A stretch of DNA of 47,100 nucleotides, from NCBI GenBank assembly GCA_903921455.1, contig CAIXPZ010000243.1, positions 1 to 47,100 on the forward strand, given 5' to 3'. The notes below the pieces were generated by a model. The model did no database searches, was not told where the DNA came from, and saw only the letters and a list, made by a program, of their open reading frames with translations. Below are positions 7,114-17,354 of the stretch, in pieces. The DNA is from an uncultured Verrucomicrobia subdivision 3 bacterium. Lineage in GTDB: Bacteria; Verrucomicrobiota; Verrucomicrobiae; Limisphaerales; UBA11358. Within the stretch, counting starts at the first letter, position 1. Every line of letters begins with the position of its first letter. The position numbers and the translations under genes were made by a program.

Positions 7114-7142
7114 TTTTTATGCCGCATGCCATTTTTTGTCAA
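7114..7142 (-). promoter_or_regulatory. Putative sigma-70-like promoter of A3
   Basis: On the minus strand TTGACA (7142-7137), a 17-base spacer, then TAAAAA (7119-7114). It is the best of the three family-A promoters and precedes an A/C-rich leader of about 75 bases. Confidence 0.65.
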
Positions 7143-7309
7143 ATGAAAATTAATAATAATTCATAAATCTATTCTACTTCTGGTTTACCCGTTAACCCCA
7201 TGCTTGCAACCACCTTCCGCCGGATGCTAGCTTGGTCCCCGGCAACCGGATTCACCACCAGACAATGACCGGCCGGAGTTCCGGCTCATCCATACCTGAA
7301 ACTAATGAT

Positions 7310-8449
7310 ATGAAAAAAAACGCCACCGCCAGTCTCCAGGATCGTTTCGTCATCATCATGGCCGGCGGCCGCGGCGAGCGTTTCTGGCCGCTGAGCCGGG
7401 AGAAGATGCCCAAGCAATTGCTCACGCTGTTCGGCAAGCGCTCTTTTCTCCAGCAGGCCGTGGACAATGTCCTGCCGCTCGTGCCGGTGAAAAACATTTT
7501 CATCATCACCAACACCGCCCAAGTGGCCGAGGTGCGGAAGCAGTTGCCGAAATTGCCGAAAGACAACGTCGTCGCCGAACCCATGGGCCGCGACACCTGC
7601 GCCGCGGTCACCCTTGGCGCGGCCCTGGTCGGCGCGCGCTCGACCACCGGGGTAATGGCCGTGCTGCCGGCGGACCACGTCATCCCCGACGCGAAAAAGT
7701 TTCAGCAGATTCTCAGCGACGCCTTTGATGTCGCCGCGCAGGGTCAGGCCATCGTGACCATCGGCATCAAGCCGACCGAGCCGGCCACGGGCTACGGCTA
7801 CATCCACACCGGCGCGGAACTCCCGACGCCGCCCGGCGCCAAGAAGACCAAGACGATTTTCTACAAGGCCGAGCGCTTCGTGGAAAAACCCGATTTCGAG
7901 ACCGCGCTGGAATACGTCAACAGCGGCCAGTATCGCTGGAACGCCGGGATGTTCGTCTGGAGTTTCATCACCGTCACCAACGGCCTGCAGGCGCATCAGC
8001 CGGAAATGTTCGCCGCCTGCCAGCGCTGGTTCAAGGTCGCGGCCAATCCCGCCAAGCTCGCCCGGGTGCTGGCCAAGGAATATCCCGACATCAAGAAAGT
8101 CTCCATCGATTACGCACTGCTGGAGAAGGCGCAGAACGTCATCGTGGCCGACGGCGCGTTTGAATGGGACGATCTCGGCGCCTGGCCCGCGCTGGCGCGG
8201 CACGTCAAGCAGGATGCCGAGGGCAATGCCGCCGTGGCGGACTTCCTGCACGTGGACGCCGCGCGGAACATCATTTACGACGCCCGCTCCAAGGACCGCC
8301 GCACGCCCATCTGCGTGGTTGGCCTGCGCGACTCGATTCTGGTGCAGACGGACGACGCCGTGCTGCTCGCCCACAAATCCCAGGCGCAGAAAATCAAGGA
8401 GCTGGTCAAACTGCTCGCCGCGGATCCGCGCTTGAAGAAGCTCGTGTAA
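7310..8449 (+). CDS. manC: Mannose-1-phosphate guanylyltransferase
   Basis: A 379-residue nucleotidyltransferase that makes GDP-mannose from mannose 1-phosphate and GTP, a precursor for cell-surface polysaccharides. Seen: the signature GGRGERFWPLSREKMPKQ (residues about 15-32), EPMGRDTCAAV, VLPADHVI, GYGYI, FVEKPD and YRWNAGMFVW, all typical of the type II mannose-1-phosphate guanylyltransferases. The C-terminal phosphomannose isomerase domain of bifunctional enzymes is absent, so this is the single-function form. ATG at 7310 is chosen because the family fold starts about 12 residues later; upstream codons of the open frame have no resemblance to the family. It may feed the glycan locus further right, but it is 11 kb away from it. 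Confidence 0.92.
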   Translation: MKKNATASLQDRFVIIMAGGRGERFWPLSREKMPKQLLTLFGKRSFLQQAVDNVLPLVPVKNIFIITNTAQVAEVRKQLPKLPKDNVVAEPMGRDTCAAVTLGAALVGARSTTGVMAVLPADHVIPDAKKFQQILSDAFDVAAQGQAIVTIGIKPTEPATGYGYIHTGAELPTPPGAKKTKTIFYKAERFVEKPDFETALEYVNSGQYRWNAGMFVWSFITVTNGLQAHQPEMFAACQRWFKVAANPAKLARVLAKEYPDIKKVSIDYALLEKAQNVIVADGAFEWDDLGAWPALARHVKQDAEGNAAVADFLHVDAARNIIYDARSKDRRTPICVVGLRDSILVQTDDAVLLAHKSQAQKIKELVKLLAADPRLKKLV

Positions 8450-8461
8450 GCTGGTGTGAGC

Positions 8462-8803
8462 ATGGATGACCGGCGGAAGAAACTAATAAAAGCCGCGCTT
8501 GTTTTATCGGCTGTCCTTTGTGCATTTGTCTTTGTCATTATCCCTAACTTCGTCCGCACTGGCGGGGTGGACCAAGCCGCTTGGTGTAGAATCAATTTAC
8601 GCCAACTGGATGCAGCAGTTGAACAATGGGCTTTTGAAAACAAATTAACCAACGGAACCCTCATTCAAACGAACGCAATTATCCGCTACCTAGCTCACGG
8701 CGAAATTCCCAAATGCCCAATAGGAGGCGCATACATTTTGACCAAAGTTGGCGCTGCACCAATTTGCTCCAAGCCGATGAGCGAACACCGGTTGACTCAC
8801 TGA
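8462..8803 (+). CDS. Small pseudopilin-like membrane protein
   Basis: A 113-residue protein. A basic N-terminus (MDDRRKKLIK) and one hydrophobic segment (about 11-29) are followed by a domain with CRINLRQLDAAVEQWAFEN, a short variable part, IPKCPIGGAYIL and a Cys near PICS. This pattern (NLRQID-like helix, CPxGGxY, C-terminal Cys) is that of small type II secretion pseudopilin-like proteins abundant in Verrucomicrobia. The usual prepilin cleavage motif (Gly followed by FTLIE) is missing, so it may be anchored without processing. It is AT-richer than its neighbours. It starts 12 bases after manC and may be co-transcribed; a functional link is not evident. Confidence 0.65.
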   Translation: MDDRRKKLIKAALVLSAVLCAFVFVIIPNFVRTGGVDQAAWCRINLRQLDAAVEQWAFENKLTNGTLIQTNAIIRYLAHGEIPKCPIGGAYILTKVGAAPICSKPMSEHRLTH

Positions 8804-8827
8804 CCGATTGTTTAGATTGTTTATGTT

Positions 8828-9403
8828 ATGAATTCCGTGGTGATCTACACTGATGGCGGCTGCGAGGGCAATCCCGGCCCCGGCGGCTGGGGCGCGGTGG
8901 TGCGCCACGGCGAATCCGTGCGCGAACTCGCCGGCGGCGAACCCGCCACCACGAACAATCGCATGGAACTCCGGGCGGCCATCGAGGCGCTGGCCTCCCT
9001 CACCGAGCGCAGCGAGGTCTGTCTCTACACCGATTCGCAGTATGTGCGGAACGGCATCACCCAATGGATCCGGGGCTGGAAGCGCAAGGGCTGGGTGACG
9101 GCCGCCAAGGCGCCAGTCAAGAATGTGGACCTGTGGCAGCGCCTCGACCAGCTGGCCGGGCAGCATCAGGTCAACTGGAAATGGGTCAAGGGCCACGCCG
9201 GTCATGCGGACAACGAACGCTGCGACGGTTTGGCCGGCCGCGAAATCGCCCAGCTCAAGCAACACCATTCCCAAGCCGACCGGCAGGCGGCGCTGCACGC
9301 GTTTCAGCATCCCGAGGCCGGCCGGGTTCCGGCCGCGCCGGTTCCTGTCCCGCCCGCCGCGCCCGCCGAAACCCGCACGCTCCAGCAGGCCAGCTGGTTT
9401 TAG
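8828..9403 (+). CDS. rnhA: Ribonuclease HI with proline-rich C-terminal tail
   Basis: A 191-residue enzyme that cuts the RNA strand of RNA-DNA hybrids. The four catalytic carboxylates can be placed: Asp9 in [14 protein letters not shown], Glu47 in NNRMEL, Asp69 in YTDSQY and the Asp in HADNERCD; the loop His lies in VKGHAGH. The region [17 protein letters not shown] is the basic handle of the E. coli type enzyme. The catalytic domain ends near residue 145; the remaining 45 residues are a tail rich in Ala and Pro that most bacterial RNases HI lack. ATG at 8828 places the first Asp at the usual distance. Confidence 0.95.
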   Translation: MNSVVIYTDGGCEGNPGPGGWGAVVRHGESVRELAGGEPATTNNRMELRAAIEALASLTERSEVCLYTDSQYVRNGITQWIRGWKRKGWVTAAKAPVKNVDLWQRLDQLAGQHQVNWKWVKGHAGHADNERCDGLAGREIAQLKQHHSQADRQAALHAFQHPEAGRVPAAPVPVPPAAPAETRTLQQASWF

Positions 9404-9568
9404 GGCGAACCCGCCCCGCCGGCGGCGCTCCATTTTGCCCGCCGCAAGGCTTGACCTTTGGCCGCAAATCTCCATTATACGCAACCCGGCGTTTCCGCCG
9501 CTTTCCCGTTCGCGCCCGTTGTCGCGTCTGGTATATTGAGCGACGTGAGCGCACCGGTATTTTACGAT

Positions 9569-11404
<1,836 letters not shown>

Positions 11405-11419
11405 CCCGCCCTCTTTCAC

Positions 11420-11458
11420 CGCCCGGCCGGATGCGAATCCGCCGGGCGTTTTGCTTTT
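11420..11458 (+). terminator. Intrinsic terminator of typA
   Basis: CGCCCGGC (11420-11427) pairs with GCCGGGCG (11441-11448); GGAT/ATCC extends the stem past a bulged C, with a GCGA loop. TTTTGCTTTT follows. It begins 15 bases after the typA stop codon. Confidence 0.88.
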
Positions 11459-11480
11459 CCGGCAGGCCTGGCGCCCGGCC

Positions 11481-11497
11481 AACGGCCGGAGGCCGTT
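11481..11497. repeat. Short palindrome at the end of the phosphatase gene
   Basis: AACGGCC (11481-11487), GGA, GGCCGTT (11491-11497): a 7-bp stem that touches the stop codon of the convergent phosphatase gene. No U-tract follows, so it is not a standard terminator; it may limit convergent transcription. Confidence 0.5.
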
Positions 11498-13131
11498 CAG
11501 GATTTGACGGGCGGCATGCCGAGGTAATCCATGCCCACGAGGCAGACGTCGTCGTCAAAGGCGCCGTTGACGGCAAAGCCGCGGATGACGGTGAGGAGTT
11601 CGTCGAACAAAATCCCGGGCGGATGGGCGAGCAGGTTTTTCACGTCCAGCGTCAGCCGTTCCTGCGAATATAATTCCTCATCCTGCCCCTGCACCTCGTA
11701 AAGCCCGTCGGTGAACAGCATCAGGAAATCGCCGGGCGCCAGCGCCGTTTCGCTGGTGGTGTAGGGCGGATCTTCAAACAGGCCGAGCGCGGGCTGGCCG
11801 CGGCCGGAGGCATTGGCCAGGGCGTCCACCTGATTGAGGGAGCGCCGGATGACGAGCGGCTTGGGATGACCGGCATTGGCGTAGCGGAGCTGGCCGGTCC
11901 GGCAGTCGGCCACGGCGTAAAACGCGGTGGTGAGCATGGGCGAGCCGGTGTTCTTGAGGATGCAGCAGAGATCGTAGTTGAGCTTGCGCAGGAATTCGCC
12001 GGGATCGCGCGCCAGCGGCTTCAATTCCTCCGCCAGCGCCCGGATCATGGCCGTGACCAGCGCGGCGCGGACGCCGTGGCCGGTGACATCGCAGATCAAC
12101 ACCCCGACCTCGGTCCCAGAGATGGCGGAGACGCTGAAGAAATCGCCGCTGACGGATTCCGCCGGCTCGTAGCGGTGGACGAACTGGAAGGCGCTGACCT
12201 CGGGCGCGACGCCGGCGGGAAAAACGGGGTAGGACTGCGGCAGCATGGTGAGCTGGATTTCGCGCGCGGTGCGGAGGTTGTCCTCCATGACGGCGTTCTT
12301 GGTGCGCAATTCCTCGCGGCTGCGGGAAAGTTCCCCGGTGGCGCGGCGGATCTGTTCCTCGGCGCGCTTGCGGTCGGTGATGTCCTCGACGGTGCCCTCG
12401 TAGTAAAGCAGTTTGCCCTGGGCATCGCGGACGGCGCGGCAGTTCTCGGCGATCCAGATGATGGTGCCGTCCTTGCGGTAGATGCGGGATTCGAAGCCGC
12501 TCAAGGTGTCGTGCTCCTGCATGAGGTGGACGAATTCCTCGCGGCGGCCGTGCTCGACGTAGAGGCTGCCGGCGATGTCCTTGATGCTGGCCATGAGTTC
12601 CACGGGGGATTCGTAGCCGTAAATCTTGGCGAGGGCGATGTTCGCGAGGAGATAATGGCCGTTGACCGTGGTGCGGAAGATGCCTTCCACCAGGTGGTCG
12701 AAGAGGCCGTAATAATTCTCCTTTTCCTCAATCAGCGCCAGCCGCTCCTGATGGCGGGCGATAGAGCAATAGATGGCGTGCCGCAGCGAGGCCGCGGAGA
12801 GCTGGTCGCGCCCGAGGAAATCCTGCGCGCCGCTGAACACGGCCTCGGCCAGAAACTCCTCGTTCTCGCTCGGCCCGATGACGAGGACGGGCTGGCGCGG
12901 CGCCTGGGTGGTGAGGGAGGTGATCTGAAACAGGGCGGCGGTGTTGGCCGCGGCGATCTCGAACAGGATGACGTGGAAATTATTGGTGGCCACCATCGCC
13001 AGCCCGGCGTCGGCGGCCGGCTCCACGGTGACCTCCACTTCCCTGGCGGCGCACAGCAGCAATTCGCCGATGTGGCGTGCCATCGCCGCATCACCGCTGA
13101 TCAACAGGATTTTCAGAGGACTGTTTTCCAT
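11497..13131 (-). CDS. PAS-containing SpoIIE-type (PPM) protein phosphatase with receiver-like N-terminus
   Basis: A 544-residue cytoplasmic signalling protein. Residues 5-125 have the fold pattern of a response-regulator receiver, but the phospho-acceptor position carries Glu58 (VILFEI) instead of Asp. Residues about 137-255 are a PAS domain with its PAC end (GTIIWIAENCRAVRDAQGK, YYEGTVEDITDRKRAEEQ). A coiled coil (about 255-300) leads to a SpoIIE-type Ser/Thr phosphatase domain: TAREIQLTMLPQ, the metal-binding SGDFF, ICDVTGHGV, YANAGHPKPLV and LFTDGLYE. Such RsbU-like proteins usually act on anti-sigma-factor antagonists. No partner gene is adjacent. ATG at 13131 starts the receiver-like domain; the frame is open upstream only because it runs antisense to the next gene. 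Confidence 0.9.
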   Translation of the reverse strand: MENSPLKILLISGDAAMARHIGELLLCAAREVEVTVEPAADAGLAMVATNNFHVILFEIAAANTAALFQITSLTTQAPRQPVLVIGPSENEEFLAEAVFSGAQDFLGRDQLSAASLRHAIYCSIARHQERLALIEEKENYYGLFDHLVEGIFRTTVNGHYLLANIALAKIYGYESPVELMASIKDIAGSLYVEHGRREEFVHLMQEHDTLSGFESRIYRKDGTIIWIAENCRAVRDAQGKLLYYEGTVEDITDRKRAEEQIRRATGELSRSREELRTKNAVMEDNLRTAREIQLTMLPQSYPVFPAGVAPEVSAFQFVHRYEPAESVSGDFFSVSAISGTEVGVLICDVTGHGVRAALVTAMIRALAEELKPLARDPGEFLRKLNYDLCCILKNTGSPMLTTAFYAVADCRTGQLRYANAGHPKPLVIRRSLNQVDALANASGRGQPALGLFEDPPYTTSETALAPGDFLMLFTDGLYEVQGQDEELYSQERLTLDVKNLLAHPPGILFDELLTVIRGFAVNGAFDDDVCLVGMDYLGMPPVKS

Positions 13132-13293
13132 GCCGTTACCAACCCGCTGAAAATACCCTTTCCGCGCCCGCCCGCAAGCGTGTTGCGCAGAGGGGGCTTC
13201 AATTTGGTCTTGCCAAACGCGGGGGTTTGGGTTTGAAATGCCATCAGTCATAAAGCCCGCTTGGAAACCATTAACCACATGTGAATCCTTCTT

Positions 13294-15387
13294 ATGAAAA
13301 CTCCCGCTGAAATCCGCAACTTCGCCATCGTCGGCCACGCCTCGGCCGGGAAAACCCTGTTGAGCGAGGCGATGCTGCGCTGCGCCGGAATCATCTCGCG
13401 CCTGGGCAGCATCGCCGACGGCACCACCGTGTCCGATTATCACGTCAGCGAAAAGCAGCGGCAGATCTCCGTGTCCGCCACGCTGATGCATGCCGAGTGG
13501 GCGGGGAAGAAGTTCAACCTCATCGACACACCCGGCTACCTCGACTTCATCAGCGAGGGCCTCGGCGCCTTGCGCGTCGGGGATTTCGCGCTGGTCGTCG
13601 TCCACGCGCAACACGGCCTCGGGGTCGGCACCGACCGCGTGTGGAACTACGCCACCGGCTACGGCATCCCGAAGATGATCGTGGTCAATGCGCTCGACCG
13701 CGAGAACGTGGATTTTGAGGCCGTGCTGAAATCGGCCCAGGAACATTTCGGGCGGCATGTCTTTCCTTTGAGCGTGCCGGTGAACGCCGGCCCCGGCTTC
13801 AACCGCACGCTCGACGTATTGCGCAACGAGATCGTCACCTACGCCACCGACGGCTCCGGCAAATACACCGAGGAACCCGCCACCGGCGAACTCGGCGAGC
13901 GCGTCAAGCGACTGCACAACGAGCTGATCGAGCACATCGCCGAATCCGACGACACGCTGATGAGCAAATATTTCGAGCAGGGCGGGTTGTCCGAGGAGGA
14001 ATTCCGCGCCGGCATCCACGCGGCGGTGCAGAAGGAATTGTTCATCCCGCTCTTCGCCGCCTCGGCGCAGAAAAACATCGGCGTCGCGCGCCTGATGGAT
14101 TTCATCGCCAAATACGGCTCGTCGCCGGCGGACCGCAAGAACGTCCCGGCGATCGACGCCAACGGCAACGCCACCGAGGTCGTCCTCGACAACCCCGAGA
14201 CCGTGGCCTACGTCTTCAAACACATGACCGAGGCGCAGTTCGGCGAGCTGTCGTTCTTCCGCGTCTATTCGGGCTCGGTGACGACGGGCGCGGATCTGTT
14301 CAACCGCGATCGCAAGATCACCGAGCGCGTCGGGCAGATTTTCCTGCTCAACGGCCAGACCCGCGAAGCCGTCCATTCGCTCGGCGCGGGCGACATCGGC
14401 GCGGTGGTGAAGCTCAAGGACACGCACACCGGCAACACCCTCTGCACGCCGAAGCATCCGGTGACGCTGCCCAAGGTGGTTTATCCCAAGCCGAACATCC
14501 ACGCCGCGCTCATCGCCAAGGTGAAGGGCGAGGAAGATAAAATCGCCACCGGCCTCGCCGCCTTGCACGAGGAAGACCCGACGTTCCTTTACTACGTGGA
14601 CGGCGAGTTGCATCAGACCATCATCTCCGCGCAGGGCGAACTGCATCTGGAAGTCGTCGCCGACCGTTTGCGCCGCCGCCACAACGTCCATGTGGAACTC
14701 GCCGAACCGCGCGTCAAATATCGCGAGACCATCAAGGCTAAGGGCGAATCCAAATATCGTCACAAGAAACAGACGGGCGGCGCGGGCCAGTTCGCCGAGG
14801 TCTGGATGCGCATCGAGCCCAAGCCGCGTGACTCGGGCGTGGAGTTCACCCAGTCGCTCGTCGGGCAGAACGTGGACCGCAATTTCGTGCCGTCCGTCGA
14901 AAAAGGCGTGCAGCAGGTTTGCACCGAAGGCGTGCTGGCCGGCTGCCGGGTGACGGATGTGAAGATCGATTTCTACGACGGCAAGATGCATCCGGTGGAC
15001 TCAAAGGACATCGCGTTCCAGATCGCCGGCTACTTCGCGTTCAAGGAAGCGTTTGCCGCCGCCAAGCCGCTGCTGCTGGAGCCGATCGAGACGGTCGAGA
15101 TACAGGTGCCGGAAGCCTTCATGGGCAAGGTCATGGGCGACCTCTCCTCGCGGCGCGGCAAGATTTTAGGCATCGAGGCCGAAGGCGCGTTTCAGGTCAT
15201 CAAGGCCAGCGTGCCAACGGCGGAGCTGTATCATTACTCCAGCACGCTGCGTTCGCTGACGGGGGGCGCGGGCGTCCACACCGAGACCTTCAGCCACTAC
15301 GAAGAGATGCCGCGCGACGCGGCGGAAAAAGTCATCGCCGAAGCCGCGAAACAAAAAGCGAACCACGACAATCATAATTCGCACTGA
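13294..15387 (+). CDS. Elongation factor G-like GTPase (EF-G2-type)
   Basis: A 697-residue protein with all five EF-G domains, but with altered GTPase motifs. G1 is GHASAGKT; switch I has QIS where EF-G has GIT; G3 is DTPGYLDF, with Tyr in place of the catalytic His; G4 is NALD instead of NKxD. Domain IV is recognisable from KQTGGAGQFAEVW and VDRNFVPSVEKGV, and domain V from VMGDLSSRRGKI. These traits fit the EF-G-like/EF-G2 group rather than the main translocase, which should be elsewhere, next to rpsL/rpsG. The role may be in translation under special conditions. The His- and Asn-rich end is a small peculiarity. It is preceded by a 162-base gap opposite the phosphatase gene. Confidence 0.9.
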   Translation: MKTPAEIRNFAIVGHASAGKTLLSEAMLRCAGIISRLGSIADGTTVSDYHVSEKQRQISVSATLMHAEWAGKKFNLIDTPGYLDFISEGLGALRVGDFALVVVHAQHGLGVGTDRVWNYATGYGIPKMIVVNALDRENVDFEAVLKSAQEHFGRHVFPLSVPVNAGPGFNRTLDVLRNEIVTYATDGSGKYTEEPATGELGERVKRLHNELIEHIAESDDTLMSKYFEQGGLSEEEFRAGIHAAVQKELFIPLFAASAQKNIGVARLMDFIAKYGSSPADRKNVPAIDANGNATEVVLDNPETVAYVFKHMTEAQFGELSFFRVYSGSVTTGADLFNRDRKITERVGQIFLLNGQTREAVHSLGAGDIGAVVKLKDTHTGNTLCTPKHPVTLPKVVYPKPNIHAALIAKVKGEEDKIATGLAALHEEDPTFLYYVDGELHQTIISAQGELHLEVVADRLRRRHNVHVELAEPRVKYRETIKAKGESKYRHKKQTGGAGQFAEVWMRIEPKPRDSGVEFTQSLVGQNVDRNFVPSVEKGVQQVCTEGVLAGCRVTDVKIDFYDGKMHPVDSKDIAFQIAGYFAFKEAFAAAKPLLLEPIETVEIQVPEAFMGKVMGDLSSRRGKILGIEAEGAFQVIKASVPTAELYHYSSTLRSLTGGAGVHTETFSHYEEMPRDAAEKVIAEAAKQKANHDNHNSH

Positions 15388-15521
15388 ACGCCTAAAGCGG
15401 GCACCCGGCCAGCGATCAGGTCGCGGCCAGATGAAGGTCCCGCTGAAGATAAAAGCGTTTCCGGCGATTCGGCATCGCCTGCGCCCAACTTCCGTCGCGG
15501 CGCCGCGCCGCTGATTGCCGG

Positions 15522-15776
15522 TCAGCGGACCACCGCCGCCTCGTGCTTCTGCACGGTGCGATACAGCGCGTCCTTGAGCTTGGCGCGCTTGAATTTCATT
15601 TCGTCAATCTGCTGGTCGGTGGCGTATTCCACCTCCTCCTCGATGCGGCAGATTTCGTCGTCCAGCTGGTGATACTCCTCGAACGCCGCGCGGAACTGGC
15701 TATCCGCCAGCTTGAGCGAGCGGATGGTTTCGCGATGCGCCGGGAACTCTTTTACGAACGGGTGATGCAGGTCCAT
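15522..15776 (-). CDS. DUF465/YdcH-type small coiled-coil protein
   Basis: An 84-residue protein matching the DUF465 (YdcH) family: MDLHHPFVKEFPAHRETIRS, a helix with FRAAFEEYHQLDDEICRIEE, then QQIDEMKFKRAKLKDALY. The family forms short helical hairpins of unknown function. The start at 15776 is supported by GGAGGA, 9 bases upstream on the minus strand, one of the few strong Shine-Dalgarno sequences in the window. The gene stands alone between two convergent and divergent neighbours. Confidence 0.88.
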   Translation of the reverse strand: MDLHHPFVKEFPAHRETIRSLKLADSQFRAAFEEYHQLDDEICRIEEEVEYATDQQIDEMKFKRAKLKDALYRTVQKHEAAVVR

Positions 15777-15998
15777 GGGAAGTCCTCCAGGTTGAGGTTG
15801 CAGGTTGACCGGCAGCGCCGGAGATCGGCGTGGCCGGGTGGTCGGTGTGCTGACGGTTCGCTGCTCATGACCAAGGTCAATTAAGCGCAGGTCCGCTTAA
15901 ATTGCCAGTCCTTTTTTGAAGATTTCTAATTCGCGTTTGGCCGCACTGCCGCCTTTCCAAGTCGGCCGGGATGAATTACCTTCCCGCACTCTCGAACC

Positions 15999-17351
15999 AT
16001 GCCCAGTGTTTACATCAAAACCTACGGCTGCCAGATGAACGAGCGCGACAGCGAGGCCGTCGCCGCGCAGCTCGTGGCCAAGGGCTATTCGCTCGCCAAA
16101 TCCGAGGCGCTGGCGGACGTGGTGCTGCTCAACACCTGCAGCGTGCGCGACCTCGCCGAGCAGAAGGCCATCAACAAGATGAAGAATCTCATCGGCACGG
16201 CGCGCAAGGAAAACCCGGGGCAGATCGTGGGCTTCATGGGCTGCATGGCCCAGAGTCGCGGGCAGGAGCTGATTGATAAACTGCCGGACGTGGATCTGGT
16301 GCTCGGCACGCAAAAATTTCATCGCGCGGCGGAATACATTGATGACCTGCTCGCCGGCAAACGCGAACGCATCGTGGACGTGGCCGCCGAGGCGAAAAGC
16401 GAGGCGACCATCCGCGAGCACCTGCTCAACGGCAGCGCGAAAACTTCCGTCAGCGCGTTCGTCAGCATCATGCAGGGCTGCAACCAGCATTGCACCTTCT
16501 GCATCGTGCCCAGCACGCGGGGCGAGGAACGCAGCCGCACGATTCCCGACATCGTCGCCGAATGCCGCGAACTCGTCGCGCGCGGCGTGCGGGAAATCAC
16601 CCTGCTCGGCCAGATCGTCACCAGCTTCGGCAAGCGCGACTATCCGCTGCTCGACGGCAAATCCGCTTTCGTCCAACTGCTCGACGCCGTGCACGCGATC
16701 GACGGCCTCGAACGCATCCGCTTCACCTCGCCGCATCCGAAAGGCTATGGCGACGACCTCGTGGCAGCCTACGCCCGCCTGCCGAAACTCTGCGAGAGCG
16801 CGCACATTCCGCTCCAAAGCGGCAGCGACCGCCTGCTCAAGCTGATGCACCGCGGCTACACGCGGGAGAGATTTCTCGGCATCGTCGAGAAACTGCGCCG
16901 CGCCAAGCCGGGCATCGGCATCACCACGGACATCATCGTCGGCTTTCCCGGCGAGACCGAGGAAGACTTCGAGCAGACGCTGTCCCTCTGCCGCGAAGTG
17001 CAGTTCGACAACGCCTACATCTTCAAATACTCGCCGCGCCGCGAGACGCCGGCCGCCGAAATGCCGGATCAGGTGCCGCAAGCCATCCGCGAAGAGCGCA
17101 ACGAGCGCCTGTTGAACCTCGTCAACGAAATCGCCGCGCACAAATACGACGCTTTCATCGGGCGGCAGGTGGAAATCCTCGTGGAAGGCCCGAGCAAGAA
17201 AAACGCGGCCCGCTACACCGGGCGGACGCGGTGCAATCGCATCGTGCTCTTCGACGGCAGCGCCCGCCATCAGGGACAACTCATGGATGTGAAAATCGAG
17301 CGCACCGGCTCCTTCACGCTCTACGGCGACCCGGCCGTGGTGAATTTGTAG
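15999..17351 (+). CDS. miaB: tRNA-2-methylthio-N6-dimethylallyladenosine synthase
   Basis: A 450-residue radical SAM enzyme that adds the 2-methylthio group to i6A37 of tRNAs. The N-terminal UPF0004 domain has the three cluster-binding Cys residues: Cys11 (YGCQMN), Cys47 (NTCSVR) and Cys82 (MGCMAQ). The radical SAM motif is C161-NQH-C165-TF-C168, followed by IVPSTRGEERSR. A TRAM domain occupies the last 65 residues (about 385-450). YGCQMN and the context of the radical SAM motif favour MiaB over RimO or MtaB. The length is normal. ATG at 15999 gives the standard MPSVYIKTYGCQMN start. Confidence 0.96.
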   Translation: MPSVYIKTYGCQMNERDSEAVAAQLVAKGYSLAKSEALADVVLLNTCSVRDLAEQKAINKMKNLIGTARKENPGQIVGFMGCMAQSRGQELIDKLPDVDLVLGTQKFHRAAEYIDDLLAGKRERIVDVAAEAKSEATIREHLLNGSAKTSVSAFVSIMQGCNQHCTFCIVPSTRGEERSRTIPDIVAECRELVARGVREITLLGQIVTSFGKRDYPLLDGKSAFVQLLDAVHAIDGLERIRFTSPHPKGYGDDLVAAYARLPKLCESAHIPLQSGSDRLLKLMHRGYTRERFLGIVEKLRRAKPGIGITTDIIVGFPGETEEDFEQTLSLCREVQFDNAYIFKYSPRRETPAAEMPDQVPQAIREERNERLLNLVNEIAAHKYDAFIGRQVEILVEGPSKKNAARYTGRTRCNRIVLFDGSARHQGQLMDVKIERTGSFTLYGDPAVVNL

Positions 17352-17354
17352 TCG

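Noticed and set aside
7286..8374. 362-codon open frame opposite manC
   Set aside because: Shadow of manC, without recognisable motifs.
11866..13236. 456-codon plus-strand frame opposite the phosphatase
   Set aside because: Antisense to the PAS/SpoIIE gene; Gly/Ala/Val/Asp-rich shadow composition.
13132..14991. Minus-strand extension of the phosphatase frame to 1164 codons
   Set aside because: The upstream part is antisense to the EF-G-like gene and has the His/Val/Gly-rich composition of a GC-rich shadow frame; the real protein starts at 13131.
15388..15521. GC-rich inverted blocks between the EF-G-like gene and the DUF465 gene as a terminator
   Set aside because: I could not find a stem with a following U-tract; only scattered short matches.
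15897..17279. 460-codon open frame opposite miaB
   Set aside because: Shadow of miaB; the composition is unlike a folded protein and there are no motifs.
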